NCBI RefSeq assembly: GCF_023101765.2
Contig: NC_064226.1
Location: forward strand, 10,051,251 to 10,115,250
Direction: 5' to 3'
Source: Spodoptera frugiperda
Taxonomy: Eukaryota; Arthropoda; Insecta; Lepidoptera; Noctuidae
DNA length: 64,000 nt
The notes below the pieces were generated by a model that saw only the letters and a list, made by a program, of their open reading frames with translations, did not search any database and was not told the DNA's origin. Positions 33,501 to 46,851 of this stretch are shown here, one piece after another; within the stretch, counting starts at the first letter, position 1, and every line of letters starts with the position of its first letter. Both the position numbers and the translations under genes were made by a program.

Positions 33501-36500
33501 ACGACGTGCAGACTGCACCACATGATATAAGGAATTACTGGATACGAGCCGTCTCTGCCGACAATAACTTCACAAAAGATGATGACTACAACGGTATCGA
33601 CGGAGTTTCATGCAGCGACAATTTTGTGAGTATCTAAATATTAAGAATTGCTTTGCTTCAAAGTGCCACAAACATGTAGTTATAATGTTAGTGTGTCATG
33701 GTCTGTGATTGTTATATGTACAAAATGTACATACTAAAGTTGTCAATTGCTTTTAAAACAATCTGAAGTGATAGACTGAATATACTACAAGTGATAACAC
33801 CGTCAATTGTTTACCAGGGTCAAGATGGAGGAGTTCGAGTGCAGGCAGGGTCGCGAAAATTATCCGGATGTCGCGCGGCGTGCGCTGCTTCTACGCCGCG
33901 CAAGAGTCTCTGCGAAAATACTCAGCAGCAAATTGAGCTGGATCCAGCGTTCACGTTCTGGGCATACCTCGCTGTAAGTGACTGTGACCTCTACATCGTA
34001 CCTATACAAATAAACAAACTTGCCGAATTGTAGAGACGTCTGCCTCGTCTAAGCGGAATTTGAGGAAGAAGTAATAAACGTTAATGAAGCTGAAGATGGA
34101 TCATGATTACCTAATTCCAGTTCTTACTTACATACGTATACGTAACGAATAAAATTTGTAGTGAGCACGTGGAGCTAACGTAAACTCATGCAGATTGAGC
34201 GGATCCGTTGATGGAAAGATTGCCGTCTAATCGTCGCTAACTGGGTAATGGCGAACTTGATACAGTGAGTGGCGACACTGACGACCCGACCCATTGCTCC
34301 CCAGTGTTCTCATTCCGTCTGCTAGTCTATCGGCTGCGCCCAACATCCCATTACCACTGAACACTGACTTTTTACTGCCATTTCTATGAAGGTGAAAGAA
34401 AAATGCAACAACATGGCTTTAGTTGATTAATGATCACTAATCAAGTATAGAAACTTAACCTGACTTGTTGAAATGTTGAAAAACCTGAGTTACACGCGTA
34501 GCTAATGTTTTAGATACGATACGATACGTCGAACCGTTGAAACTTTACCACTTCTCAATATTGTTGAAATATGACATTTCATTATAATTTAATCGATTCG
34601 TATACGAACGTAAACATCCGCGTGTTTTTCGATATTTTGGTAAAGCGCAGTAATTAATATGGGTATCTAGAAATAATCTGCATGAATTATGTAATATTGT
34701 GTAATATAGTGTTTAGATCAACCGCTAAAAAACAATCAGATATATTTTATTTGAGGTTTTATCGAATTTAAATCATTCATCGTCTTTTGTTGTCGTAAGG
34801 TCAAATATATTATTTTCCATAGTCTTCATATATCACTTGAACCAATAATCTGGACAATAATATATTTTTTTTATTTGCAAATCCGAGTAAATAGGGAAAA
34901 CGTAGCCTGACCAAATATGAATATCCGAATACTAGATGTTACATAATACTCGGAAGGTAATATAATATCTGTGATAATATTATTGCTACATTTACATTAA
35001 AGTTTTAATAAAGTGTCGACCTTTTAAATATTAGCAATACACAGATGAAAGGATTAACAAGTTTAAGGTAAACCTCCCCCTTATCGTTTTTCGTTGTCAA
35101 ACTTTTGGCAGAGTTGTCGTAGTCGGCGTTAGCGGTAGCAAGCTTTGCAGACCGATGATAGATGTCTATAAATCAGTATATTAATGTATAGTTAATAGAT
35201 TTCCGAACTTAGGCATATACAACGTCAGTTAATCATTGTTTCGCAATGACATCGGCAAGTCTAGTGGCCTTGTCCTCAATATGTGAGAGCTTAGTTACCC
35301 ACACACGTACTGACTGATGCTTACTATGAGAACATGTAAACACTGAACAGGTATTGTTTATAACCCTGTTAATGTCACGAATGTCTTTGAAAATATAGAT
35401 GGCCAATCTATTGATTTCGTCAATGTCGCGGTTATGATCTTTATTTTGATATCGTTTAAGACTGTCGCAATCGGGGTTTTTGTATCGTAAGTAACTTTTC
35501 ATCTTTGACTGCACTGTTGGCCCTGGCTGCCGTGTAAAGTGTAGCGGGTTCGATTCTCATGCAGAACAACTGTTTGTGTGATCCATAAATTGTTATTTCA
35601 GTTATACACAATACGTATGTGAATTTGTATGTTTGTAGTGCGTTTACGAACATACAATTTGCACGGCAAAGGAGAAAATCCTAGTGTGGGAAAACGTATT
35701 TTGATTTTTTCCAAGTCACATTCAAATTATCTTTTTTTGTCAATCCACAAGAAATAATAACCGAAATAACATGTAAGTACACACATACAATAGGTTTACA
35801 TACAAATGTTTTTTATTCTTCCTATTTACTTGGTCAGCTACAATATAATAATAGGTGTCATTTTAAAGTACTTGCGTAAAATACACAACATGTAAGTACC
35901 TAGAGCATTTATTTACTAGGTGTCAAAAATTATTGCTTGAGATCAACATTCGATCTATACGATACTAATGTAGAAAAAATATAAGAAACTTTTTTTCTTG
36001 GAACTTATTATAATTGAGATAATATTACTAGGAAATCAGAGCCAAAAATAGGATAAATAGGTAACCACAAAGCTGTATTATTTTCGTAAAGGTTAATAAT
36101 TGTGTTTTTCCTAAGGCCAAATGGAAATAGATTCGTCAATATTTGAACCACAGAACATTTGAACCGATGTTTTACGTACGTCATTACGAATTATACTTTA
36201 TGTACATATACGTATATCTTAATCAATCAGAACATGTGTATATTCATTAATCATTGCTCCATTCTAAAGCATAATGTATTTTCTCACGTGTTTCTGATAA
36301 CGGTCTCTGAGTAATGTAGGTGCCGACAAAAATATTACAAAAAAGCAACGTCGCGCCTTTTATCCGCTAAGGGGTAGGCAGAGGTGCTCATTCCGACACG
36401 TAATGCCGCTATACAATGTACACCCACTTTTCACCATTTGTGTTATAAGTCCCATGTAACAGGGGGTGAGCCTATTGCCATATACTGGACACAATTCCAG

Positions 36501-39500
36501 ACACTGTGCTACTACTGAGAAATTTTCGAAAACCCGAAAATACCCCAGTAATACTTTTTGTCTGACCCGGGAATCGAATCCGAGACCCCTTGTTCGGCAG
36601 TCGCACTTGCGACCACTCGACCAACGAGGCAGTCAACCAACGAGGCAGACAAATATTACAAACAAAATATAACTAATCTAAGTAAAAAAAAAGTTTAAAA
36701 TATTTTTTATATCGAACATTTACGGTACTTTATGTAACTAAATAAATAGATATTCTTATGTGTTCTCGCCCCTAAGGTTCGAGTGTTCATCGGTATCATC
36801 GGCGGGACAGCGTTCGCGATGTTTGAAGGAGCTGTGATAGCCATCGTGAGGGAACAGAAGGCGGACTATGGACTCCAGAGGGTGTATGGCAGCATCGGAG
36901 GGATGATCTCCTCACCTCTCTCGGGGTTACTCATCGACTACGCTAGTCGCGGGAAGGGATATACCGACTTCAGGTAATAATTTACATATTTTAAAGAATG
37001 TGCTGATGTTAAACATTTTGACCATAAGACCAGGACAAATGAGTTTGGTTTATCAACTTTTGAAAGTTGGCTGCTTAACTTAGTGGTTTTCCCATATCTT
37101 GTAACACAAGCCACGCGTACCTACTAGAATTTTTACACCTGTGAAAGTTCAAATAAAAAGCAGCAGCAACCAGACAATATCTGCTGACGAACGCATGGGA
37201 CGTCAAATGAATCATTCTACAATTCTTATTGTTCGCTACAAAATGTTGTTAAAATATTCCGGCGCGTATTTTTTATGAGTAAGAGGCCATTGTTTTGCCT
37301 AACATCACATCGCATCAAATCTTTGTTGATTTGTTTGATTGCGAAATGTTAGCGGGGTCATGGAGCAGGCTGAGACAGGCCGTGACCGCTGGTGTATGTA
37401 ATGCACGTCTGTCCATATACAATATAATGATATATAGGTACCTGTGTACCACTGACAGAATAACAATCATCATGCATTTGATGCAGGCATGTAGGATATT
37501 TAGATGGTATGTATTATGTAATGTCGTGTAGTAGGTACCTATTCGTAAAATATTTTTAAAACCTTAATATGAATAAGAAATCCATTGAAACGTTAAGGTT
37601 CTTTCTTTGAGAATTTCAGAAGATTATACTTAAGCGGTTGGTTTCTTTAATCCTATGTTATGTGTCTAGACTTGATCTTATCAAGTCTGTGACTGTGACC
37701 TCTGTTTGTTTGTTTTTATGTTTTTTGTCTAAGTTGTCAAGAATAGGCGACTTTATGTACTTTTAATAGCGATCATTTGCTATTTTGAATAGCATCAAAC
37801 AACGTCAATGAAAAAATACAAATACTTAAATTCACTAATCATTTGAAATGACACTAAGACTTACATATTAATGTACCCAAAGACTTGTAACCAAAACAGA
37901 CCGGCAAACACAGCAGCTAGACTAATCGTTAACTTTAGCAGTAATAGTGTCTATATGGAAATTACATAATCTGTATTTGATTCAGTTGTAGAAAGTTCAG
38001 ACTTCAAATTGAAGTTTGCGCAACGTCTGATGTTTTAAACTCCATTTCGTTGGTGTTGTAAAGATCGCTTACTGATCTTTACACAAACAAGAGGCGCCAG
38101 CACCTAATGAAATATCTTTTTTTGTCTATTGAAAGTTAAATATATCTAGAAATGAATACCAGATATAGTAAGATATTAATGCAGCCCACGTTAACAAATC
38201 CAAATTAGATTTCGAGAAAGTTGCGTATCTAGTTCTTTATGATATTTTACTTATGTTATGCATATTTAATATTCAGTTCCTAGTTAAGTTTTTTCTAATA
38301 TAAAGAGTTTTGCTTTAACCCATTAATAGTCAAAAGGCAAAAAAGATTTAGTCTTTAAATATGTTTATGTATACATTATAGAATACAACGTTTCTACCCT
38401 AAATTATTAGGTATTGCCAAATTGGTTACAAACTTATGCTAGTTATACGTATCGTATGTAAATTCCAAACTTTGTTTTCCTAACTCGAAAATCAATTCAG
38501 GTTTAGCAATCGATCTATCTTGTGTCGATGAAATAATCGTAGACATTGCCACATAAAGGGGGTAATCGGATCTGTCTAACATTCCAGATACTATCAGACA
38601 GTAATAAAATCAGTGTAGGTAACTAATGTATTGTAGAATTATGGATTTATTAGTATACTAAATTATACCATATTACATTACAATAAAGACTCATAAATTA
38701 TATGGAACGATGTCTTATGTACAAAAGAAATGAACGGCTTGTATTGTTTTTGTATTATACCTTATGAAGGCTTATATTTACGTACATGTGGGTAAATATG
38801 TATAGTTGTGACTTGATGACTAAGGTGTCTAAGGTTTGCACAAGTGATTGGCTTTGTTTGTTTTCTCCTATTGTCCGATTGTCCATCCGGGTAAAACCTA
38901 AGAAATTATTATCGTCAATTATTTAACGATAAGGAGCCGAATTTGTACATGTTTGCCTAAATACTTATAGTAGATAGTTAATGAATGAAGTAAACATTTG
39001 AAGTGATGTTTTCTGATTACGATGTTATTTTTACGTTGCATTGACTTAAGATTTCTGCTGGTTTACATTATATGGTTTTTCTCTGGGGTGCTATTGTACA
39101 ATAAAGTTGTTGAAAAATGTTGACCAATTAAACGAATAAGTTGATCTTATGTTCCGAAGATTCATGAATGATTTCGAAAAAATTATGGCGTCCTTCTTTT
39201 GCTTTTGTAGTCTGTTTAAAACGTCTTGGAAGATAATCCTTTCGATAAGTAAACCTCAACATAATTCTAAGGATTCTAAGAAATAAAGAATACTTGGTTA
39301 ATTCTTATTTCATGATTTTACTATATGCCGATGCCTTGATAATAATACTCGACTGGTAATAGATATACAGGCGGTGAACGCGGTTATTATTGTAATTACA
39401 GACAATACTCACACGCATTATGTAATATTGTCGAAGATGCTGTTTCTAGTCTGTTCGTTGTGCTTTAGGATCATGAATCTGAAATGATGAAAACTCTCTG

Positions 39501-42500
39501 TAACCTTACCACGATTAAAACAACAACGATTATCAAACTTAAGTTTAGGATTAAGCGAAGTAGAAGTAACTATTACCTGTTCGTTATTTAGGGAGGTGCT
39601 TATGGTTAATGCTGACGAATATGATTTTTTTATGAATAAAACTGTCTTCAAGTAAAAAGTATTTACAAGGTATTTTGTCTTATATTTTCAGACCAGCGTT
39701 CTACCTGTACGCAGTCTTGAAAGTAGCTTCTGGGGCTCTGATGTTGAGCATAGACCTGGAGTTCAAGCAGCCAGCACAGAATCTTCTAGAAGATGTCATC
39801 TCCGTGTTCAGGAACGTTGAAATTGTCGCGTTGTTTATTGCGTGCTTCATTATGGGTAAGGAATAAAAGTAATTGTTTAAATAAGTAGCGTGTGGTTCCG
39901 TTTTGGGTAATAAGATTATAGAATCTTACACAACTTTTCTATGTAGGTAATTTCACATTGTGCAATTGGTTTCGAAAAAAAAATATGATTAAAGAGAAAA
40001 TAAGTTGTTGTTCCAATTTTGAGAATTAAATGAATATCTGGGAATTAAGTTGCGAATTTCTGAAAATTTTGTGATGCATTGTTGAGCTATTGCTATAATC
40101 ACGTGTTAAAGTATTTTACTTACCTGCAAATTACAATAACATGTCATATTTGCCAAGAATTCAATACCTCGTTCAATTTATTCAGCTGGGTTTCGCCAAA
40201 ATCTGTTTAATTGTCTTGAAGTAGCTAATAAAGACTGAATTCTTTAATCGAGTATGTTTCCACGATATTGTTTTAAATAAAAATATGATTTGAAATAATG
40301 AAATACTACGCATAACATAATATTGTTCTTATTTTTTCAGGAACGGCATGGGGATACATTGAGAGTTTCTTGTTCTGGCTGCTACAAGACTTGGGAGCGT
40401 CTCGTTCCTTGATGGGCATCACCATAACTGTTGGAGGTATCGCCGGTCTGCCACTCCTCGTACTCTCGGGCCCTATCATCAGGCGGCTGGGACACGCTAA
40501 TGTGCTCTTCATCGGATTCATCTTCTACGCTATCAGGTTACTCGGTAAGTTTTGGAAGATTGTATTTTTACGTTTTACGAGTGGTGGGTCACTCAAAGTG
40601 TAAGTTGCGAATACTAAAATAACTACACAGGCTATGTACCTATCCAGAAAGTGACAATAACTAATGTTGACTGGGTTATAAAAGAACATATCATTGAACT
40701 GCTACAAGAAAATAAATATCTGTCAAGTTTACTTTGTTAATTTACTGTATGATGTACTTATGTAGGTACTTATACTTTTAACTGAACAATAACCGAAGAG
40801 ACACTCATAACGACTAGTTCCGTGCAATCTTTTGTGTCCTCATCACAACAAATTAGCAATTGTTAAAAGGCAAGTCCTACCTAATTGTCGTGATTAGAAT
40901 TAAGATCAGTTCAAAAGCGATTGAACTCGAGGTTAGCAGTAGATCGACTCGTTCAGTGACTATGTAAGCTGTGGTTCCACTTTCACCGCTTGGATTCATT
41001 TCCCATTTACTGATTTCCCTTTTGTTTCTACGAACTTTCCTAAATGCAAGTCAAGGTACTAAAATAATGTGTCTAGCAATAGGCATTTAGATATTATGAA
41101 TACTAACAATATTTTGCAAGATTATTGATAAACAAGTATATTCGCATTAGTAAAGTATATGACCAATAAGTAGAAACACAAGCATAATGACGAGACTTGG
41201 ACAGATTACTATTTACTTACTAAATACCCATGTCAAGTAAATGTAGATACTTTCGAATCGTGAACTGACAAACGAATCAAGAATTAATAGATGCTTAAGA
41301 ATACTCACAGAGTTGGCGATACGTCATCCATAGTCCAAAGCTCATAGTTATTTTGGATTTTCTTCGAGAAAATTCGAATCTTCCTATCTTTTTATAGACT
41401 ACATTTGATTTACAACTATACTTATTGACTGATTGTTATGTATTTTATGTACAGGATACTCGTTGATCTACAACCCTTGGCTTTGCCTGGTGTTCGAAGC
41501 TCTGGAGTCTGTGACGTCATCACTATCCTTCACTGCAGCGGTGACGTATGCAGCCCGTCTCTCTTCCACCACGACTGACACTTCAGTGCAAGGACTTTTG
41601 GGAGGAATCTACTATGGTGTTGGTAGGTTACGAAGTTATATCCTTGTTTCTATGTGTGCCTTTATGTTTGTGATTTCTTGTCAGTGTTGTATAAGGAAGT
41701 TATGTAAAGTTATGATTAGCTATTGCTGGGTCGCTGCACAAAGTATGGTTAAGTTTAAAAGATTTGAAAATCAATTTGGCTGAGCAGCTTGCAAGTTTAA
41801 CTTTCGGAGAAAAGTATGAAGCACATAAAGAAGATGAAAATGTGTCATTACGGTAAACCATACCTGGGACTACTAACTACCTAATGCCTAGTACTAAATA
41901 TTAATGGCAACAATAGACTGTTGCCAATAATATTAACCTTACTATAGAGTAAAGTTAATACAGAAACATATTTGAGAAGCATCTTTCATAGAAAATTGGC
42001 GGGCATTAAATAATATGCTAATTAAAAATGCATACAATAGCATTGTCGTATCCTGTGGGCGACCTTCATTTAGCTTTCTTGCCATATACAGATACAATAA
42101 TTCATCGACGTCATACCCTACATTTGTATACGTATATAACGTAACTTCAAGCCCCCTCTAGGAGTAAGTAGAGGAAAAATGTAAGGTAATATTTTATAAG
42201 CCAGCATTACAAGATTCGTGGAAAAAGTACGTGGATAGGCACATTATAAAATAAAGTAATTCTACCGTAATTTAAGTAAAATAAGTAATGGTTATGGTCG
42301 TTACGTATTTTGCAGGCAAAGGAGCTGGCAGTCTTATCGGCGGTTACCTGATGAAGTTCTTCGGTACCAGACCAACGTACCAAATATTTGCCGGTGCGAC
42401 GTTCATCACTGGTTGCATTTATTATTTATTCAATAAATTCTACTTACGGAAGAGGGCAGTCACTTACGACGACGACTTTTGTAAGAAGAAGCAAACACCA

Positions 42501-42752
42501 GCTGATGTCGAAGGCAACGAGACTAACAAAGATGGCGATAAAACTGTGCCACCGATAGATGTCGGTAGCAAACCTGAGGCTAAACTAGAGAACTCTGTCG
42601 TGGACAAAGTGAAGGAGCCTGACTCGAATCGTGCGAAGTTAGTACCTGACAATGCAGATGGCGGTAGTGACTCCGGAGTCGACAATCCAGCTTACAATGA
42701 AACCGAATCATCAGAAAACAGGAAAGAAGAAAGCAAAGTGCCCGCTGTGTGA
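27558..42752 (+). CDS. Major facilitator superfamily transporter, MFSD6-like (MFS_1_like)
   Basis: Ten coding exons join in frame with GT-AG borders: 27558-27654, 29374-29528, 32823-33022, 33106-33625, 33818-33973, 36777-36973, 39692-39855, 40341-40544, 41455-41622 and 42316-42752, giving 765 residues. The first exon probably begins at 27394 with 5' UTR. The N-terminal half has a TM segment (LFVLYPYLTIHM) and the loop 2-3 signature AGMLADKIGNF, the MFS motif A. A very long luminal or extracellular loop of about 250 residues (about 112-365) follows, with Cys and several N-glycosylation sequons (NTT, NET). This is a feature of MFSD6-type proteins. The C-terminal half has further TM segments, a second motif-A-like stretch (SGPIIRRLGHANV) and the conserved GKGAGSLIGGYLMKFFG. 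The last roughly 120 residues are a charged cytosolic tail. The substrate cannot be deduced. Confidence 0.88.
28107..28158. repeat. 23-bp-arm hairpin in transporter intron 1
   Basis: TGACGCATATTTTGATGCAT (from 28107) pairs with the complementary segment 28136-28158 at 20 of 23 positions around a 6-nt loop. It is probably a tiny foldback element. No wider terminal repeats are visible. Confidence 0.65.
28535..28735 (+). repeat. Dispersed repeat copy, same family as 3690-3840
   Basis: Contains AACGCAAGCGTTGATTCACG, GTGAGGCCGTAGTATCACTC and GAGCCGGCCCATTCATGCCG. These blocks recur inverted at 3690-3840. It is in intron 1 of the transporter gene and has no coding potential. Confidence 0.6.
31130..31740 (-). 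other. Unexplained intronic region with overlapping open frames on both strands
   Basis: Inside transporter intron 2, the minus strand is open from 31712 to 31434 and, in another frame, from about 31540 to 31219. The second frame contains a hydrophobic segment (ALFICIFVIGPMLFAWAS) followed by a charged stretch (YNKLDAIFESL). The plus strand is also open from 31130 to 31549. GC is higher than in the surrounding intron. The two minus frames would join only by a frameshift near 31530. I recognise no family; a decayed insect receptor gene is one guess. Confidence 0.25.
35233..35514 (-). other. Unrecognised 93-codon open frame in a transporter intron
   Basis: An open frame on the minus strand ends ATRLADVIAKQ-stop at 35233. 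It is helix-rich and charged (NRDIDEINRLAIYIFKDIRD) with a CSVFTC pair. It has no convincing signal peptide or promoter. It lies in the intron between the fifth and sixth transporter coding exons. It may be chance or an exon of a nested gene. Confidence 0.2.
36348..36648 (-). mobile_element. tRNA-derived SINE, full-length copy with duplicated head
   Basis: The inverted copy of the 21351 element has its tail CCTTTTATCCGCTAAGGGGT at the low-coordinate end and its head (CTGCCTCGTTGGTCGAGTGG on the minus strand) at the high end. CTGCCTCGTTGGTTGA occurs twice in a row at the head (about 36624-36648), a small tandem duplication at the 5' end. It sits in the intron before transporter exon 6. Confidence 0.9.
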
Positions 42753-43156
42753 TTCTCACATACAAATTAGTTAAGTAATAGTGTATTAGAAGTCGCCTCG
42801 CGACTGTCATAGCAATAATAACTATAATAATAATAGGTTTAAGCTGAATTTAGATTTTAATGAGCGACCTCTATACCTACTTTAAGATTTATTCTGAACC
42901 GTATTATAAGCATTTTCTTTTGGAAGCATAAACAATATGGACATTGATGCTAGATTGACTGCATGTACCAGAAAAACAAAAAAAAGTAATTGAGTAATTT
43001 GTTATTGTAAATCATAAAATAAGTAATTATAATGTTGTTATCATCCATGTCATGTTTAAATATTAGTTCGAAATGTAAGTAATGAATAAGAAATCACACA
43101 ATATAATTGTGTTCCTATTGTTTAAGTACCAGAGCAGTGAGTAATACAAATTGATG

Positions 43157-43162
43157 AATAAA
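43157..43162 (+). terminator. Polyadenylation signal AATAAA of the transporter gene
   Basis: AATAAA lies about 405 nt downstream of the transporter stop codon (42750-42752), in AT-rich sequence with a following T-rich stretch. It is the best-placed canonical signal before the next gene. Confidence 0.5.
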
Positions 43163-44382
43163 TTATAATAGATTAATAATATTTATTAATTAAATATTGT
43201 TATTTTATATGTGTTTTGTTTTTTACCCTTTTGTTGTACCATTTACATAGGTCTTTGCTTATCCATTTTGGAAGAAAATATGAAAAATTATATTTAGATT
43301 TCACCCATGATCGTCCTACAGCAGGGTAAATGCCTCCATACCCTCTTTCCACTTACTTATCTCTGTTTATACATTCTATGAAATATTTAAGTTTATATAG
43401 GTATTCTTAATATGAAAAATATATTAAATAATTTTGATCAACAGTAGGTAATATAAGTTTTAATGTGAATAGAATCGGACAAAGTATTTAAAGGACAATA
43501 AATTGACAGCAAAGTCTTAAGCCAAGTACATTTTGACTGGCGGTTTCAAATTATTTTACGTTGGAGATTAAGTATAATTCGAACTAATGAAGTTCGAATA
43601 ATAACTTAAGTTTAATTTCATTTTATTCTAGGCAGTAGATAATTTCGGCAGCTTAAGAAATTGTATGATTAAGGTCACGCAGCTATACCCAAATCCATCA
43701 TGATCATACCTACATCTGATTATATTATCGTTATATTGTGAGTTTCTCAATTAAATACTTTTTATTTTACTTATCTCAAATGTGATTAAAACAAAATTCG
43801 ATAAAAATGGCAAAAGCTAGATGAGATAGTATCATGTTGTTAGACGAACAAGGCAGACTAAATTATAAGTTTTATGTAAAAAGTTTACACCACAACGTAA
43901 TACAATTTCACTGCAAGGGTCAAAGTCCCCGCATTCGGCTAGTTACTTCAAACGTTCAGCGTAGGGACCAGATTACTGTCATCAACTGACATATTCATAA
44001 ACGACGAGAATCCTCTCACACAAAACCTTCAGGGAATTGCTAAAACTCTTCTGGCTAAAACCAACGATCTACATACGTAATGTCAAGATTCAGCAGTTAT
44101 TAGAACAATATCCACCTTTGTCTAGTACGTTACCTGATTAGATGATCGAATGGAATGTAGACAACTTTCCACTTAAGGTGCTCTAAATGTTTTAAACAAA
44201 TATGTGACACTTTCTACAAAGGCTTGGTCGGGGGCAATATTGATTATCGTGCTAATTGTGTAAATTGTAACTCGGGTTTGGGTCATCTGAATCGTGCCTT
44301 CGACGTTCTACATATTAGAGTACCGCTAAAAATTATCGCAGTTTTACACCCAACGCATCTGTCCAGAGCATGTGTATCTGGA

Positions 44383-44416
44383 AATATTTAACTTTACCCA
44401 TCATTTTCTAGTCAGT
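44383..44416 (+). promoter_or_regulatory. TATA-like element plus TCAGT initiator of the Pro/Thr-rich protein gene
   Basis: AATATTTA (44383-44390) is followed about 30 bp later by the arthropod initiator-type TCAGT (44412-44416), inside TAGTCAGTTGTCGTG. This gives a predicted 5' UTR of about 64 nt before the ATG at 44478. The spacing fits a TATA-Inr promoter. Confidence 0.45.
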
Positions 44417-44477
44417 TGTCGTGTGGAGCACTCGCGCATTCCAGTGTATACAAATGTGCCTCTAACGTTCATCTAAA

Positions 44478-46662
44478 ATGAATCGAATAGTTATTTTTGC
44501 CGTTTTGCTAAACTGTTTTCATATCGATCATGTTTATTCCGCGAATTTACCAGGACCATTAGTGTACGTCGTAACACCATCCCCGCGACCACCGCAAATT
44601 GATATGGGAAGATCAGCACCGTTTTACTACCACAAGTGGATGAGCAGAATGGACACTCCACAAAACTCAACGCTTTCTACCACGACAACTGAGAGAACGA
44701 AGACTCCTGATTTGATATTCGCTGAGTTCGAATCCGATAACAATAACATGAAATCAATTCGAAAACTTCTTGAAAAAGAGAAAATCAAATACAAAACGAC
44801 TACGACGACAACTACGACTACAACATCAAGACCTATCTACGTTCCTGATGGCGAAGCGAGCAATGACTTAAGTTATGGTTTACCGGCACCGTCGACGGAG
44901 AAACCTGTTAAGACTGATATGACTGACTATTTTTCTTTGTATAATAATTTGTATAACTCCGGCCCAGTGTACGTGACTGCAGCAGCAACCTCGAGAACGG
45001 CACCGCCCTCAACTACCACTACGTCAAGACCGACGACGACACGGGCACCAGTAAACAATGTGGAAAATATTTGGCACATTATTGACAGTGAGAAACATGA
45101 TCAATACTCTGGTGCGTGGCAAGAAGAACCTATTAGTTCCGAACAAAGTCAAGATCAGGAACAAAACAAAGGCAATTCTGAAAGCGCCGATGTTCATGAC
45201 CAGGATGATAAGACTAAAGACAATGCAGGGATTGATGACAACTTTGCTTTACCAGGGTGAGTAGTGTTTGAGTTATGTACGTTACGAGTATTATACAGCC
45301 ATTACTTTTCTTGTATATCTATGTAGGCAAGTAATCCAATTAAGGTCTCATGATAAATGTAAATGTAAAAATAATACCTAGTTTTGTAAACAAATATGTT
45401 TTATTGTTCACAGATTTGACACTAATCCCGGTAATGGAGCCGAAAACGAATCCAGAGCGATCCGAACAGACCCTAACAACCGATTCCCTTACATTGACTT
45501 AAAACCTTTTCAAATGAAAAACATGAAAAAGATCAATTCCTTTTCTAATGGCAAAAAGGGTAACAATATGTTTAACTTAGATAGTTTTACTGATATTAAA
45601 AATCCAATAAGAGGCGAAGTTCAAGATTCTGCTGCTCCTGAACGTCAACAGTTAGATCGTTACAATCCTGCTCAACCTTACTTGCCTCCGCCACCAAGTT
45701 ACGGAGCCAAAGCTAAACCAGTTCCTGCCCCGGCTCCACCGCCACCACCACCACCACCAAGTCCTCCACAGCCTTCTGCTCCCCCGTCACGTCCAATTAA
45801 TGCCGTCGCAAATCTAGTGCCCCCACCACCCCCGCCTGCACCTCAACTTACAGCAGATGACTTCCCAACCCCAAGCACTTATGAGTCCTTCCCACCCTTT
45901 GCACCTTCGGGTCCAGCGCCGCGTCCTGTTACTTCATATCAACCACCCAGTGACTCTGGCCCTGATCAATTCTCCAGCGAAAGTGATGACGACGGACCTC
46001 CTTCGGATGTTGGCTATAGATATAAACCACCTTCTGCTCCTGCTCCTCCCTCACTGCCGTTTGTTCCTACTTTACCTCCTCAACCTATTTCGGATTACTC
46101 TCATGATAAGCCACAGATGGCTCAAGAAGACAGTGATGATAAGCCTGACTTCCAAGGATACCATTATAGTAAACCAGCTCCACCTCCACCGCCTCACGAT
46201 GATGAGCCTCCGGAAAAATGGGTATATGACAGCAAACCTGACTTCCACGGTTATCATTACAGTGAACCAGATATCAAATTCCATCATGACTTTGATGAGC
46301 ATGATCACGACCACTTCCACTATCATCATCACCCTACAACGACGACAACAACAACGGAGATGCCTCGTGTCAACCGATACAGTTACTATTACCTCGGGAA
46401 GAAGCTCTACTATCTGCCTCTATACTTCAGTGTGTACTTCATTGTTTACGTAGGAGCTCTGATCATTAAGGCGGTGTTGCGTCATAAGATTACCTATCCT
46501 AACAGCTGGAGGCCTAACACCACAACAGCCAGTTTCTTCTCAAAGAGATCCATCGAATCTCATCTTTCCAATGAGAATCTCCATGAGATTACAGGTAGAG
46601 TCACAAGAGCTATTGCTATGGCAGCTGAAAAGTATGTTAGTGACAAAAGTAAAGAAAATTAG
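44478..46662 (+). CDS. Pro/Thr/His-rich secreted-ectodomain, single-pass membrane protein
   Basis: Two exons, 44478-45256 and 45414-46662 (donor GTGAGT, acceptor TTCACAG), give 675 residues. A signal peptide is visible at residues 1-21 (IVIFAVLLNCF). The ectodomain is low-complexity: Thr runs (TTTTTTTTTT, encoded by an ACG/ACT/ACA microsatellite), an acidic Gln/Glu/Asp stretch, long Pro runs and a His-rich patch (DEHDHDHFHYHHH). The motif KPDF-x-GYHYS-x-P occurs twice. One hydrophobic segment near residues 592-615 (YFSVYFIVYVGALIIKAV) is followed by a 60-residue tail with KRSIES and a predicted helix (VTRAIAMAAEKY). I know no named family. A cuticle, mucin-like or membrane-anchored extracellular protein is plausible. 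Confidence 0.85.
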
Positions 46663-46845
46663 TCAAGAATATTGAAGTATGGGTAGATATAAAATGAAGT
46701 GTGTAAATTGTAGAAATATTATTATGTTGTTAGTTTAAGGTTGTTGTGAACTGGACACGTTTAATGGTTATTCAACGTTCCTTCTTATTTTTAAATGTAG
46801 TTCATTATCACAACATGTTAATTTTTAATTAAAAAAGTAAGTCGA

Positions 46846-46851
46846 AATAAA
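46846..46851 (+). terminator. Polyadenylation signal AATAAA of the Pro/Thr-rich protein gene
   Basis: AATAAA lies 184 nt after the stop codon (TAG 46660-46662), followed by A/T-rich sequence and a T-rich block at about 46875. It is correctly placed for the 3' end of this gene. Confidence 0.6.
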
